A stretch of DNA of 64,000 nucleotides, from the NCBI RefSeq assembly GCF_000716875.1, contig NZ_JNWQ01000011.1, forward strand, positions 42,970 through 106,969. Direction: 5' to 3'. The stretch is from Streptomyces novaecaesareae (GTDB lineage Bacteria; Actinomycetota; Actinomycetes; Streptomycetales; Streptomycetaceae). This document shows, in pieces, positions 1 through 9,585 of this stretch. Each line of letters opens with the position of its first letter. Within the stretch, counting starts at the first letter, position 1. The notes beneath the pieces were generated by a model. That model had not been told where the DNA came from. It worked only from the letters and a program-made list of their open reading frames with translations, and ran no database searches. The position numbers and the translations under genes were made by a program.

Positions 1-723
1 GGCGGCCGGGTCGTGCGCGGGGTAGGCCTCGTAGACCGGCTCCTGGCCGACCTTGGCGCACCAGCCGAGGTAGGCCTCGGTGGAGAGCCGGGTGTAGGTG
101 TCGGTGCTGGTGCCGGTGAGCAGGCCGATCCGGCGGGCGCCGGCCTCGGAGAGGTGGTCGAGGATGCCGAGCACGGCGGCCTCGTGGTCGTTGTCGACCC
201 AGGCGGTGACCGGGCAGTTGCCGGGTTTGCCGTCGCTGACGACCGGGACGCCGGACCGGTACAGCTCGCTGACCAGGGGGTCCTGGTCGGGCGGGTCGAT
301 CACCACGGTGCCGTCGAGGGCGATGTTGCCCCAGACGTCGTGGCGGGAGGAGGCGGGCAGCACCACCAGCGCGTAGCCGCGGCCGAGGGCGGCGCTGGTG
401 GCGGCCCGGGCCATCTCGGCGAAGTACGCGAACTCGGTGAAGGTGAACGGCTCCTCGCCGTAGGTCGTGACGGTCAGCCCGATCAGGCCGGACCGTCCGG
501 TGCGCAGGGTGCGGGCGGCGGCGGAGGGGCGGTAGCCGAGGCGTTCGGCGACCTCGCGCACCCGGCTGCGGGTCTCGTCGGGCAGGCGGCCCTTACCGTT
601 CAGCGCGTCGGAGACGGTAGTGATCGACACTCCGGCGGCTGCCGCCACATCCCGGATGCCGGCCCGCTCCAGACGCCGTGAGGTGGTGGGTCGCCGACCG
701 CTCTGGTTGGCTGCTGCTGTCAT
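1..723 (-). CDS. LacI-family transcriptional regulator (3' end outside window)
   Basis: The minus strand reads from ATG at 723 to the window edge without a stop (241 codons visible). Residues 22-45 (AGIRDVAAAAGVSITTVSDA then LNGK) are a classic LacI helix-turn-helix plus hinge helix. The sugar-binding-protein-like sensor domain follows, with VTAWVDNDHEAA and GLLTGTSTD typical of the effector-binding core. It is divergent from the hisC-type gene. A near-perfect palindrome with central CG (782-797) lies about 60 bp upstream and fits autoregulation. The effector cannot be told from the sequence. S. coelicolor has a LacI-type gene beside its second hisC, as I recall, which supports synteny. Confidence 0.93.
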   Translation of the reverse strand, partial: MTAAANQSGRRPTTSRRLERAGIRDVAAAAGVSITTVSDALNGKGRLPDETRSRVREVAERLGYRPSAAARTLRTGRSGLIGLTVTTYGEEPFTFTEFAYFAEMARAATSAALGRGYALVVLPASSRHDVWGNIALDGTVVIDPPDQDPLVSELYRSGVPVVSDGKPGNCPVTAWVDNDHEAAVLGILDHLSEAGARRIGLLTGTSTDTYTRLSTEAYLGWCAKVGQEPVYEAYPAHDPAA

Positions 724-781
724 GGCGGACCGATCGTATGGCTCCTGACAAGGGTCTGTGACCGGCGCATCGGGAGCCTTC

Positions 782-797
782 GGAGATACGTTTCTCC
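782..797. promoter_or_regulatory. Candidate LacI-family operator
   Basis: GGAGATACGTTTCTCC is palindromic at all but one base pair and has the central CG step typical of LacI/GalR-family operators. It sits between the LacI-family gene (start 723) and the aminotransferase (start 1070), closer to the former, so autoregulation is the simplest reading. The remainder of this 346-base gap shows no further gene. Confidence 0.5.
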
Positions 798-1069
798 AAG
801 AGTGAGCCGGGGTGCGCCCCTTCGATACCCGCCCGAAACCAGGCCTCTTACCTCTGACATGTGCCAAAGGAACGGGGCAGAATGGCTGATCTGCGCCTGT
901 AACCCGACCGGGCATCTCACTCCTACGGGTGAGGGCGGTCGGTATCGTGCAAGGCACCCGACCGGGGTGGTCCGGGCGCGTCAGGAGATCCCGGGCACGG
1001 GCGGCGAACCCGTCCGCGGCGGGCGAGCGCACCGGACAGTTGTGCAACTTCTGGAAACGGAGTACGACC

Positions 1070-2149
1070 GTGAGCAGTGGTACGTCAGCGCAGGGCCCGC
1101 GCCTGCGGCCGACCCTGGACGGCATCCCCACCTACAAGCCCGGCAAGCCGGCCGGCGCCGACGCCTACAAGCTGTCCTCGAACGAGAACCCGAACGACCC
1201 GCTGCCCGGCGTGCTGGAGGCGGCGGTCGCGGCGGCCGGCTCGTTCAACCGCTACCCCGACATGGGCGTCAACGAGCTGACCGAGGTGCTCGCCGAGCGC
1301 TTCGGCGTGCCCGTCGAGCACATCGCCACCGGCACCGGCTCGGTCGGCGTCGCCCAGTCGCTGATCCTCGCCACGGCCGGCCCGGGCGACGAGGTGATCT
1401 TCGCCTGGCGCTCCTTCGAGGCGTACCCGATCATCACCCAGATCGCCGGCGCCACGCCCGTCCCGGTGCCGCTCACTGCGACCGGCGACCACGACCTGGA
1501 CGCGATGCTCGCCGCGATCACCCCGAACACCCGGCTGATCTTCGTCTGCAACCCCAACAACCCCACCGGCAACGTGATCCACCGCGCCGAGCTGGAGCGC
1601 TTCCTGGACGCCGTCCCCGGTGACGTCCTGGTCGTCGTCGACGAGGCCTACATCGAGTTCATCCGCGACCCTGAGGTGCCCAACGGCATCGACCTCTACC
1701 GCGACCGCCCGAACGTCTGCGTGCTGCGCACCTTCTCCAAGGCCTACGGCCTGGCGGGCCTGCGGGTCGGCTTCGCGATCGCGCACGAGCCGGTCGCGTC
1801 CGCGCTGCGCAAGACCGCCGTCCCGTTCGGCGTCAACCAGCTCGCCCAGAACGCCGCCGTCGCCTCGCTGCGCGCCGAGGAGGCGCTGCTGGAGCGGGTG
1901 GACGCGCTGGTCGAGGAGCGCAACCGGGTCGTCGCCGGGCTGCGCGCCCAGGGCTGGGAGATCCCGGACTCGCAGGCCAACTTCGTCTGGCTGGGGCTCG
2001 GCGAGCGCTCGGCCGAGTTCGCCGCGGCCTGCGCCGAGGCGGGCGTGATCGTACGGCCGTTCCCGGAGGGCGTGCGGGTGTCGATCGGGGAGGCCGAGGG
2101 CAACTCGATCTTCCTGTCGGTGGCGGAGGCGTTCCGCAAGGTGCTGTGA
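1070..2149 (+). CDS. hisC: Histidinol-phosphate / aromatic aminotransferase (HisC family)
   Basis: PLP-dependent class I/II aminotransferase of 359 residues, the usual HisC length. The start is GTG at 1070, preceded by GGAG at 1059-1062; the upstream in-frame extension does not look coding. KLSSNENP near residue 30 (substrate/phosphate side), NPNNPTGN near 165, [10 protein letters not shown] near 185 and [14 protein letters not shown] near 225 (lysine that binds PLP) are all present. The family transaminates imidazole-acetol phosphate in histidine synthesis. Actinobacterial paralogues outside the his operon, as here, often work on aromatic keto acids. No his genes are adjacent; pheA lies far away at 55.7 kb. 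Confidence 0.9.
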   Translation: MSSGTSAQGPRLRPTLDGIPTYKPGKPAGADAYKLSSNENPNDPLPGVLEAAVAAAGSFNRYPDMGVNELTEVLAERFGVPVEHIATGTGSVGVAQSLILATAGPGDEVIFAWRSFEAYPIITQIAGATPVPVPLTATGDHDLDAMLAAITPNTRLIFVCNPNNPTGNVIHRAELERFLDAVPGDVLVVVDEAYIEFIRDPEVPNGIDLYRDRPNVCVLRTFSKAYGLAGLRVGFAIAHEPVASALRKTAVPFGVNQLAQNAAVASLRAEEALLERVDALVEERNRVVAGLRAQGWEIPDSQANFVWLGLGERSAEFAAACAEAGVIVRPFPEGVRVSIGEAEGNSIFLSVAEAFRKVL

Positions 2150-2189
2150 GCCTCCAGGGCCTCCAGGGCCTCCTGGACCTCCGGTAGCG

Positions 2190-2222
2190 GCGGGGGCGTG
2201 CCGGTCGTCGGCGCGCCCCCGC
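2190..2222 (+). terminator. Hairpin after hisC
   Basis: GCGGGGGCG (2190-2198) pairs with CGCCCCCGC (2214-2222) around a 15-base loop, 40 bp after the hisC stop. There is no U tract, as is usual in this GC range. Three copies of a GCCTCCAGG-like decamer directly follow the stop codon. Confidence 0.5.
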
Positions 2223-2434
2223 GGTGTTTCGTAGGGAGCCGCGCTCCCGGTTCTCTCCCGGATGGCTGTGGATCGCTGGGAGTGCGCTGGGAGTTCGGCC
2301 AACGGCCGTCCACGGAGCGGCCAAGCGGGCCGCGCAGGGCAGGTGTTCCGTCCGGAATGCCCGGATCCGACCGTTCAGTCTTCTCCCAGTCCGCGCCCAG
2401 GACTCCGCAAGAGCACCCCGCGAAGCTGTCCGGC

Positions 2435-3910
2435 ATGAAGGTGCTCCCACGGCGGCGCGGTGCCGTCCTCGTCAACTCCGCGCTCGGCGTGGCCCTGCTG
2501 GGCGGTGCGGCCCTGGTGTACACCACGGTCAGCGGAAGCTCCGGCCCGGCGTCGGCCAAGCCCACGACCCGTACCGCGACGGTCGCCAAGGGCATGGTCC
2601 TGGCCACCGTGTCCGGAACCGGCACCCTGGTCTCACCCACCGACGCGGCCCAGGACTTCGCGACGGGCGGCAAGCTCACCACGGTCAAGGTCGCGGTCGG
2701 GGACGCCGTGAAGAAGGGCCAGGTGCTCGCCACCGTCGACACCACGGCGGCCCAGCAGCAGGTGGACGCGGCCCAGGCGGCCCTCACCACGGCCAACGCC
2801 AACCTCACCAAGGCGCAGGCCGGGGTCACCACCACGACCACCGAGCCGCTGCCGGCCCCGGCCTCCGGCGGGTCCGGCAGCGGAACCGGCGGCAGCGAAG
2901 CCGGCAGCGGGTCGGGCAGCGGAACCGGCAGCAGCGGGAACGGCAGCGGAACCGGCAGCAGCGGGGCCGCCGGCGGTGGCGGACGCGGGGCGGGCGGGAG
3001 CAGTACGCCCGCCCCGCAGACCACCACCATCACCACCACCAAGGTCGACGACGCGGCCGTGGCCCAGGCCCAGCAGCAGGTCGCCACCGCGCAGACCAAC
3101 CTCTCCAACGCCCAGGCGGCGCTCGCCGGGACCACCCTGACCGCCTCGGTGGACGGCACGGTCGCCTCGGTCTCCGGCAAGGTCGGCGACACCGTCGGGG
3201 CGAACGCCGCGGGCTCGGCCTCGTCCTCCGGTGGCAAGTCGACCGGCGCGAGCGCGAGTTCGGGCGCGCCCAGCGGATTCATCGTGCTCACCAACCCGAC
3301 CGGGATGCAGGTCACCGCGAACTTCTCCGAGCTCGACTCGCTCAAGCTGAAGAAGGGCGAGGCGGGCACCGTCGCCCTGAACGCGCAGTCCGACACCAAG
3401 CTCAACGCGACCGTCCTGTCGGTCAGTTCGCTGCCCAGCAGCAGCGGCTCCGGCGGCGCGGCCGGCTCCTCCGCCGTCCAGTACGCGGCCATGCTGCAGC
3501 TGACCGGCGACACCAGCACCCTGCGTACCGGCCTCAGCGCCACCGTCCAGGTGATCACCGGCGAGGCCGACAACGCGCTCTCGCTGCCCACCTCGGCCCT
3601 GTCCGGCACCGGCACCTCCCGCACCGCGACCGTGGTGCACGAGGACGGCAGCTCCGAGCGGGTCACCGTCACCGTCGGCGTCGAGGGCGACAGCACGGTG
3701 CAGGTGGTCTCCGGTCTGAAGGAGGGCGACAAGGTCGAACTCCCCACCACCAGCGGCACCAACGGCTTCCCGAACGGCTCCTTCCCCGGCGGCGGCAACC
3801 GCGGTGCGGGCGGCGGGGCCGGGGTCTTCCCGGGCGGCACCGGCGGCGGTGCCGGTGGCGGTGGTGGCGGCAACGGCGGAGCCGGCGGCGGTCGGGGCGG
3901 TCGGGGCTGA
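2435..3910 (+). CDS. MacA/HlyD-like efflux periplasmic adaptor with Gly-rich tail
   Basis: Membrane-fusion (adaptor) protein of a MacAB-type exporter, about 491 residues from ATG 2435. A basic N-terminus and one membrane segment (residues 9-32) are followed by a lipoyl/barrel-sandwich half with VAVGDAVKKGQVLATVD. A short coiled-coil region (AQQQVDAAQAALTTANANL, then AQAQQQVATAQTNLSNAQAA) is interrupted by a long Gly/Ser linker, after which the second lipoyl half and beta-barrel follow. The last ~40 residues are almost pure Gly/Asn/Arg. First of a four-gene operon with the ATPase and permease. ATG 2357 in frame is an alternative start; no clear ribosome site decides it. Confidence 0.85.
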   Translation: MKVLPRRRGAVLVNSALGVALLGGAALVYTTVSGSSGPASAKPTTRTATVAKGMVLATVSGTGTLVSPTDAAQDFATGGKLTTVKVAVGDAVKKGQVLATVDTTAAQQQVDAAQAALTTANANLTKAQAGVTTTTTEPLPAPASGGSGSGTGGSEAGSGSGSGTGSSGNGSGTGSSGAAGGGGRGAGGSSTPAPQTTTITTTKVDDAAVAQAQQQVATAQTNLSNAQAALAGTTLTASVDGTVASVSGKVGDTVGANAAGSASSSGGKSTGASASSGAPSGFIVLTNPTGMQVTANFSELDSLKLKKGEAGTVALNAQSDTKLNATVLSVSSLPSSSGSGGAAGSSAVQYAAMLQLTGDTSTLRTGLSATVQVITGEADNALSLPTSALSGTGTSRTATVVHEDGSSERVTVTVGVEGDSTVQVVSGLKEGDKVELPTTSGTNGFPNGSFPGGGNRGAGGGAGVFPGGTGGGAGGGGGGNGGAGGGRGGRG

Positions 3911-3912
3911 GC

Positions 3913-4712
<800 letters not shown>

Positions 4713-4716
<4 letters not shown>

Positions 4717-5927
4717 TCCTCTGGCAGACACTCCGCTTCGCGGTCGGCGGCCTGGCCGCCAACAAGGTGCGCTCGGCGCTCACCATGCTCGGCGTGCTGA
4801 TCGGCGTCGCCTCGGTGATCCTGCTGCTGGCCGTCGGCAACGGCTCGTCCGTCGCGGTCAAGGACTCGATCACCTCGCTCGGCACCAACGCGCTGACCGT
4901 CAGCGCCGGTTCGGCGGCCGGCGGCTCCCGCGCGGCCTCCTCGGTGAAGAGGCTCACGGTGGCGGACGCCAAGGCCCTGGCGAGCGACGCCGACGCCGCC
5001 TCCGCGATCAAGTCGGTGGCCCCGGTCGTCACCACCAGCGGCACGGCGCTGTACGGGAACATCTCGTACAGCCCCGGCTCGATCGTCGGCACCTACCCGG
5101 CGTACTTCGAGACCGCCAACCAGAAGGTCGCGCACGGCGAGTACTTCACCAACGACGATGTGCTCGGCTCGCGCAAGGTCGCGGTGCTCGGCGCCACCAC
5201 GGCCAAGCAGCTGTTCGACACCGCGGACCCGGTCGGCAAGACCGTCGTGCTCGGCGGCACGCCGTTCACCGTGGTCGGCGTGCTGCAGGCCAAGGGCGGC
5301 AGCGGCTTCACCGACCCGGACGACGTGGTGATCGCCCCGCTGCCGACGGTGCAGAACGCCTTCACCGGCTTCGGCCCGGTCAACCAGATCCTGGTGCAGG
5401 CCGCGTCGGCCGACACCACCACCGCCGCCCAGTCGGAGATCACCCGGGTGCTGCTCGGCACCCACGCGATCGCCGACCCGAGCAAGGCCGACTTCCGGAT
5501 CACCAACCAGGCCTCCCTGCTCACGGCCCGGGAGAGCACCACCAAGACCTTCACCGTGCTGCTCGGCGCAGTAGCCGCGATCTCGCTGCTGGTCGGCGGG
5601 ATCGGGATCACCAACATCATGCTGGTGACGGTCACCGAGCGGACGCGCGAGATCGGCATCCGCAAGGCGCTCGGCGCGCCGCGCGCGGTCATCCTCGGGC
5701 AGTTCCTCACCGAGTCGACGCTGCTGTCGGTGATCGGCGCGGGATTGGGAGTCGCGGCCGGCATGGTCGGCTCGCACTTCAGCATCGTCGGCATCAAGCC
5801 GGTGGTGATCCCCGAATCGGTGCTCGGCGCGTTCGGCATCGCCGTCGCCATCGGGCTCTTCTTCGGCAGCTACCCCGCCAACCGGGCCGCCTCGCTGCGG
5901 CCGATCGACGCCCTCCGGCACGAGTAG
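4713..5927 (+). CDS. MacB-like ABC transporter permease
   Basis: 404 residues. The N-terminal membrane segment contains RSALTMLGVLIGVASVILLLAVGNG, a hallmark of MacB_PCD/FtsX permeases. A large extracytoplasmic domain (about residues 50-270) is followed by three C-terminal membrane segments with VGGIGITNIMLVTVTERTRE and IGIRKALGA. GTG 4713 overlaps the ATPase stop by 4 bp. With the separate adaptor and ATPase it completes a tripartite exporter. The substrate is not evident; streptomycete MacAB-like sets are often linked to envelope stress or antibiotic export (general knowledge). Confidence 0.92.
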
Positions 5928-5942
5928 GACACACACCACGCC

Positions 5943-6575
5943 ATGAGCAGCAACGAGATCGCCACGGTCAGCAGCACCCAGGCCGAGCAGGTCGCCCTGC
6001 TCTCCACCCCGCCGGACGCCCGCGACGTCAGCGCCGAACTGGCCGCACCGCCCCGGCGCAAGCTCCCCTGGATCAGCCTGGTGCTGGCGGGTGGGGTGAT
6101 CGCGACGAGCGCGTTCGCGGGCGGGGTCTGGTACCAGCAGAACAACGGGGACACGGGCGGGAAGTCCTCCCGGCCTGCGGCGGCGGCCGGTGCTCAGCGC
6201 CAGGGTGCGGGCGGCGGCGGGTACGGGCAGGGCGCTGGTGGGCAGAACGGCCGCCGTGGGGGCCAGGGCGCTGGGCAGGGCTCGGGCGCCGGCCAGGGTG
6301 GGCAGCCCGGGTTCGCCCGGGGCACGGTCAAGGCCGTCGACGGCAGCACCGTGTACCTGACCGACGCCAACGGCAACACCGTCAAGATCACCACCGGCTA
6401 CGCGACCAAGGTCCAGCTCAACAAGGAGGGCAAGGTCGCCGACCTCCAGCCCGGCCAGACCGTGACCGTCGTCGGCACCCCCGACGCCAACGGTGGCTAC
6501 ACCGCCAGCCAACTCGTCGAAGGCAGTGCCGCCGGAGGCTTCGGCGGCGGCAACCGGAACCCGTCCGGCGGCTGA
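5943..6575 (+). CDS. Membrane-anchored protein with DUF5666-like beta domain
   Basis: 210 residues. A basic stretch (RRKLPW) and one membrane helix at about residues 45-62 are followed by a Gly/Gln/Ala linker and a C-terminal domain of about 75 residues. That domain (ARGTVKAVDGSTVYLTDANG and TVKITTGYATKVQLNK) reads as alternating strands like DUF5666 or an OB-type fold. It starts 15 bp after the permease and ends at a strong hairpin, so it is the last gene of the MacAB-like operon. A similar domain is common in proteins cotranscribed with such exporters. Exact role unknown; it may be an accessory subunit outside the membrane. Confidence 0.8.
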   Translation: MSSNEIATVSSTQAEQVALLSTPPDARDVSAELAAPPRRKLPWISLVLAGGVIATSAFAGGVWYQQNNGDTGGKSSRPAAAAGAQRQGAGGGGYGQGAGGQNGRRGGQGAGQGSGAGQGGQPGFARGTVKAVDGSTVYLTDANGNTVKITTGYATKVQLNKEGKVADLQPGQTVTVVGTPDANGGYTASQLVEGSAAGGFGGGNRNPSGG

Positions 6576-6600
6576 CCCGGAGCCCGACGGACGAAACCGC

Positions 6601-6632
6601 GAGGCCCTCGCCCTTTCCCGGGCGAGGGCCTC
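6601..6632. terminator. Terminator of the MacAB-like operon
   Basis: GAGGCCCTCGCCC (6601-6613) pairs perfectly with 6620-6632 around a 6-base loop. It lies between the operon end (6575) and the stop of the convergent minus-strand gene (6645), so it can serve both. Confidence 0.85.
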
Positions 6633-6644
6633 CGCGTGTTCATC

Positions 6645-6902
6645 TCAATGCCGCCAGGCCTCGTCCCGCTCCAGCTCGCGGAGCAGGTGAAGGAGGTTGA
6701 GGAGAGTGCTCACGGGCGCGTTGCCGAAGTCGACCAGGAGCCGCCCGTCGAGGGTGGACTCGCCGGCCGAGGCGGAGCCCCAGAGCAGTCCGTACGGAAG
6801 CCCGCGCCGGTGCAACTCGCCGAGCAGGGTCGTGATTTGGGGAGCGGAGTAGTCGTGCATCCGGGGGTCGTCCGGGGCGATCGGCGGCCGGGCGGGGCTC
6901 AC
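6645..6902 (-). CDS. Small hypothetical protein downstream of RsbW-like ATPase
   Basis: 85 residues from GTG 6902, which overlaps the stop of the upstream ATPase gene as GTGA, so the two are probably translated together. The sequence reads as a compact soluble protein (APQITTLLGELHRRGLPYGL, ending in LLRELERDEAWRH) with no membrane segment or metal motif. I do not recognise the family. Its position behind an AbaA/RsbW-like ATPase and beside a WhiJ-type gene suggests a role in the same regulatory locus, but that is inference only. Confidence 0.65.
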   Translation of the reverse strand: MSPARPPIAPDDPRMHDYSAPQITTLLGELHRRGLPYGLLWGSASAGESTLDGRLLVDFGNAPVSTLLNLLHLLRELERDEAWRH

Positions 6903-7261
6903 GCGGCGGAGTCCAGCTCATACCAGACCGTTTTGCCACGTTTCTGCGGGTCGACGCCCCAGCGGTGGGTCAGGCAGGACACGAGCTGGAGGCCCCGCCC
7001 GCGCTCGGCGAGTCGGCTGAGGGACTGCTCATGGGGCAGCGCGTCGCTCTCGTCGGAGACGGAGACCCGGAGGGTGCAGCCCAGGAGCGAGAAGTAGACG
7101 ACCGGCGCGGGGGTGGCGGCGTGCCGCCAGGCGTTGACGATCAGCTCGGCGAGGGCGAGTTCGGCGTTGAAGATGGTCTCGGAGTCCCAGGAGGCGCGGA
7201 GCAGGACGTCTCGGAGGGCCTGCCGGGAGAGGGTGAGCGAGGGGGTGTTACGGGTGCACAC
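6899..7261 (-). CDS. RsbW/AbaA-like small ATP-binding protein
   Basis: 120 residues from GTG 7261, chosen because GGAGG lies 5 bases upstream and conservation begins there. The fold is HATPase_c_2: FNAELALAELIVNAWRHAAT carries the N-box Glu and Asn, and AERGRGLQLVSCLTHRWGV is the G-box region. Such single-domain ATPases act as anti-sigma kinases or as partners of WhiJ-type regulators in Streptomyces. It lies divergent from the WhiJ-type gene at 7495, the arrangement of the streptomycete whiJ/abaA-like loci. The target is unknown. Confidence 0.82.
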   Translation of the reverse strand: MCTRNTPSLTLSRQALRDVLLRASWDSETIFNAELALAELIVNAWRHAATPAPVVYFSLLGCTLRVSVSDESDALPHEQSLSRLAERGRGLQLVSCLTHRWGVDPQKRGKTVWYELDSAA

Positions 7262-7494
7262 GGGAACCTCCACGAGGCTGTGGTGTGGGAGTAGGGCATA
7301 CGACCGTGAGCCAGGCCGGGTGACGGTTGCTCTTCGGCGTGCGGGCAGCAGGCGCCTACTGCCCTGGATGAAGGCATTGCTGACGATCCGTAGGATCCAT
7401 CTGGCAACGACCATAGCGCGGCCAGCCACAGATTTGTGGCGATCCGCAAGAAGTTCCCCCGAACGTGGCAGCCGCTCTGAGGCAGACTGTTCCC

Positions 7495-8358
7495 ATGGCA
7501 CTTCGATCGAACCCAACTCTCCGCCAGCGGCGGCTGGGTGCCGAACTGCGCAGGATGCGGGAGCAGGCCGGTCTTGGCGGCAGCCAGCTCGCCCGTGCCC
7601 TGGGCATCAACCCCGCCCATGTGACCCAGATGGAGAGCGGGAAGACCGGCATCAGCGTCGAACGCCTGCGCACGATTGCCGCGTTGTGCATGTGTGTCAA
7701 CGAGCCCTTGATCGATGCGCTGGCGGACATCATCACGGACCGAGACAAGGGCGGTTGGTGGGAGGAGTATCGCGGACGTCTCTCGCAGGACTTCCTTGAG
7801 GTCGCCGAGATGGAAGGTCACGCACGAGGGCTCTCGGCCTACACGATGGCCTTCGTCCATGGGTTGCTTCAGACGAACGCCTACGCCTCGTCCATCTTCA
7901 CTCGTTCATATCAGCGTCTACCGGCTCACGAGGTCGATCTGAGGGTGGCCTTTCGCCTGCGGCGTCAGCACATCATTCGAGAATCGACTCCATTCGCCGC
8001 GTACATCCATGAAGCGGCGCTGCGCATGCAGTTCAGTGGAGCCAAGGTCCAGGCCGACCAGCTTGGTGCCCTTCTCGAAGCCTCCGAGCAGCCCAACATC
8101 TCGATTCGAGTCGTGCTGTTCGACGTCGACGATATTCCGCTCCCGAATGAGAACTTCACGTACGTCGAAGGGCCGATCCCTGAGCTGGACGCCGTACAAG
8201 CGGACTCGGGCGTCGGCAACCTGCTCTTCGACGCACCAGCCCACACAGCCCGATTCCGGTCACTGCTTGCCCAGATCGGGTCGGCTGCCCTCTCGGAGGA
8301 GGATTCCCGAGAGTTTATTCGATCCATCAAGAAAGACATGGAAAGCAAAAATGCGTAA
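7495..8358 (+). CDS. WhiJ-type XRE/DUF5753 transcriptional regulator
   Basis: 287 residues from ATG 7495. The N-terminal Cro/C1 helix-turn-helix (RMREQAGLGGSQLARALGI then NPAHVTQMESGKTGIS, residues 18-55) is followed by a DUF5753 domain of about 180 residues, containing YTMAFVHGLLQTNAYA and an AYIHEAALR segment. Such proteins (WhiJ in S. coelicolor) repress developmental genes and are paired with a DUF397 partner, which follows here with an 8-bp overlap. The gene is less GC-rich than its neighbours (for example GAATCGACTCCATTCGCC), as often seen for this gene class. Confidence 0.92.
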   Translation: MALRSNPTLRQRRLGAELRRMREQAGLGGSQLARALGINPAHVTQMESGKTGISVERLRTIAALCMCVNEPLIDALADIITDRDKGGWWEEYRGRLSQDFLEVAEMEGHARGLSAYTMAFVHGLLQTNAYASSIFTRSYQRLPAHEVDLRVAFRLRRQHIIRESTPFAAYIHEAALRMQFSGAKVQADQLGALLEASEQPNISIRVVLFDVDDIPLPNENFTYVEGPIPELDAVQADSGVGNLLFDAPAHTARFRSLLAQIGSAALSEEDSREFIRSIKKDMESKNA

Positions 8359-8551
8359 CTCTACCTGGCAGAAGTCAAGTTACTCGGGATCGAACTCCGA
8401 CTGTGTTGAGGTTCGTGCGGTCGATGAAGTGATTGAACTCCGTGAGTCCGACGAGGGTGACGTCATCGTCCGGACCACCGCCCCCAGGTTCGCTGCCTTC
8501 CTCCGGGGCGCGAAGGCGGGGGAGTTCGACCACCTCCTCCCACGCGCCTAG
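8351..8551 (+). CDS. DUF397 small regulatory partner protein
   Basis: 66 residues from ATG 8351, overlapping the end of the WhiJ-type gene by 8 bp in another frame. It has the family hallmarks: W-x-K-SSYSGSNSDCVEVR near the N-terminus, then VIVRTT and FAAFLRGAKAGEFD. DUF397 proteins (BldB-like) act with their cognate XRE/DUF5753 protein, either as antagonist or as toxin-like partner. Ends just before a strong terminator. Confidence 0.92.
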   Translation: MRNSTWQKSSYSGSNSDCVEVRAVDEVIELRESDEGDVIVRTTAPRFAAFLRGAKAGEFDHLLPRA

Positions 8552-8560
8552 CGAATGGAT

Positions 8561-8596
8561 CCGGCGGCCCCTTGCTCCCTGGCAAGGGGCCGCCGG
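8561..8596. terminator. Bidirectional terminator
   Basis: A 15-bp perfect stem (8561-8575 with 8582-8596) with a 6-base loop lies between the DUF397 stop and the stop of the convergent regulator gene at 8607. Confidence 0.88.
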
Positions 8597-8606
8597 TGTC
8601 CGTGGC

Positions 8607-9341
8607 TCAGGTAGTGCCGTCCGGCGCCGCTTCGGGCTTGGTGTGGAGGATTTCGCGGGCCTGGTCGGCTGCGCGGGCGATGCTCTCGGAGACGAAGTCG
8701 AGGAAGCGGGCGATGTTCTCCATGCGGGCGCCGGCCGGGGTTCGGGCGCCGAGGACGTCGACGCCCTGGCGTGCCGTTCCGACGAGTTGGGCGGTGGAGC
8801 GGGCGCTGGCCATCATCGACTGGTACCAGACGTCGTCGTCGACGACGTACCGTTCGCGGCGGCGTTCGCCGGGTTCCCGGCGGATGAGGCCCTGGCTGTC
8901 GAGGAACGCGATCGCCTTGGAGACGGACGCCTGGCTGACCTGCAGTCGCTGGACGAGTTCGGACGCGGTGAGGCTGCCCGGGTCCGTGAGGGTGAGGCAG
9001 GCCATCACTCGGGCCGTCATCCTGGGCATGCCCGTGGCCATGAGGACGGTGGTGAACACCTCCTCGTACGCGCGTACCGCCTCGGCGTCTCGTCCGTGGG
9101 CCTGCGGGGGCGCGTCCGCTTCTCGGGGCGCGGGCTGCCTGCGGCGCTGGGTGCGGCGCTCGGTGGCGCGGTGGGCGAGGTCGGCGCGGTAGGAGGTCGG
9201 GCCGCCATTGCGGATCACCTCGCGGGTGATCGTCGAGGTCGGGCGGTCGAGGCGGCGGGCGATCTCCGCGTAGGCGAGGTTGTCGGCCAGTCCCAGTGCG
9301 ATCTGCCGGCGTTCCTGCTGGGTGAGCCTGCCTCCCGGCAT
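8607..9341 (-). CDS. Two-part HTH regulator (resolvase/IS30-like HTH plus GbsR/MarR-like domain)
   Basis: 244 residues from ATG 9341, preceded by GGAGG with 5-base spacing; an upstream ATG at 9392 lacks such a site. Residues 4-50 (LTQQERRQIALGLADNLAYA then EIARRLDRPTSTITREV) form a helix-turn-helix like that of IS30-type transposases and GerE/HTH_38 domains. Residues 100-240 form a GbsR/MarR-like winged helix (LTASELVQRLQVSQASVSKA). It is divergent from the DUF4097 and serine hydrolase genes. Five TGCAA-type motifs in the shared promoter region suggest that it controls them and itself. Confidence 0.85.
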   Translation of the reverse strand: MPGGRLTQQERRQIALGLADNLAYAEIARRLDRPTSTITREVIRNGGPTSYRADLAHRATERRTQRRRQPAPREADAPPQAHGRDAEAVRAYEEVFTTVLMATGMPRMTARVMACLTLTDPGSLTASELVQRLQVSQASVSKAIAFLDSQGLIRREPGERRRERYVVDDDVWYQSMMASARSTAQLVGTARQGVDVLGARTPAGARMENIARFLDFVSESIARAADQAREILHTKPEAAPDGTT

Positions 9342-9394
9342 CGCGGCCTCCTTCGTGGTTCGTGGTGCCTCCAGAATAGCGTTCATCATCATTT

Positions 9395-9520
9395 CATTGC
9401 AACGAACCAGGCAGGGGATGTTGCATTCTTTTCAGGATCGATGCAATGATTCCACTGCTTTGACCTGCGGAAATGTCATTTTCACGCAACGAAGCCATTG
9501 TCCGATCCTTGAATGCAACG
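9395..9520. promoter_or_regulatory. Repeated TGCAA-type operator set in divergent promoter
   Basis: The unusually AT-rich gap 9342-9585 contains CATTGCAACGA (9395-9405), GTTGCATTC (9420-9428), GATGCAATGA (9440-9449), ACGCAACGAA (9484-9493) and GAATGCAAC (9511-9519). The second and fifth are exact reverse complements. This looks like a multi-site operator of the divergent regulator. Confidence 0.5.
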
Positions 9521-9585
9521 TAGCTTTTCTCTCGTCAGAAACGCCGGGCCGCAAGAGCCCGCACCGCAGCACAAGGAGCAGCACG

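Noticed and set aside
1085..2302. Long open frames antisense to hisC (and similar antisense frames along most genes)
   Set aside because: Typical shadow frames of GC-rich coding DNA: Gly/Arg/Ala/Pro-rich, no domains, no ribosome sites.
8607..9341. IS30 transposase
   Set aside because: Only the N-terminal HTH resembles IS30; no DDE catalytic core and the C-terminus is a regulator-type winged helix.
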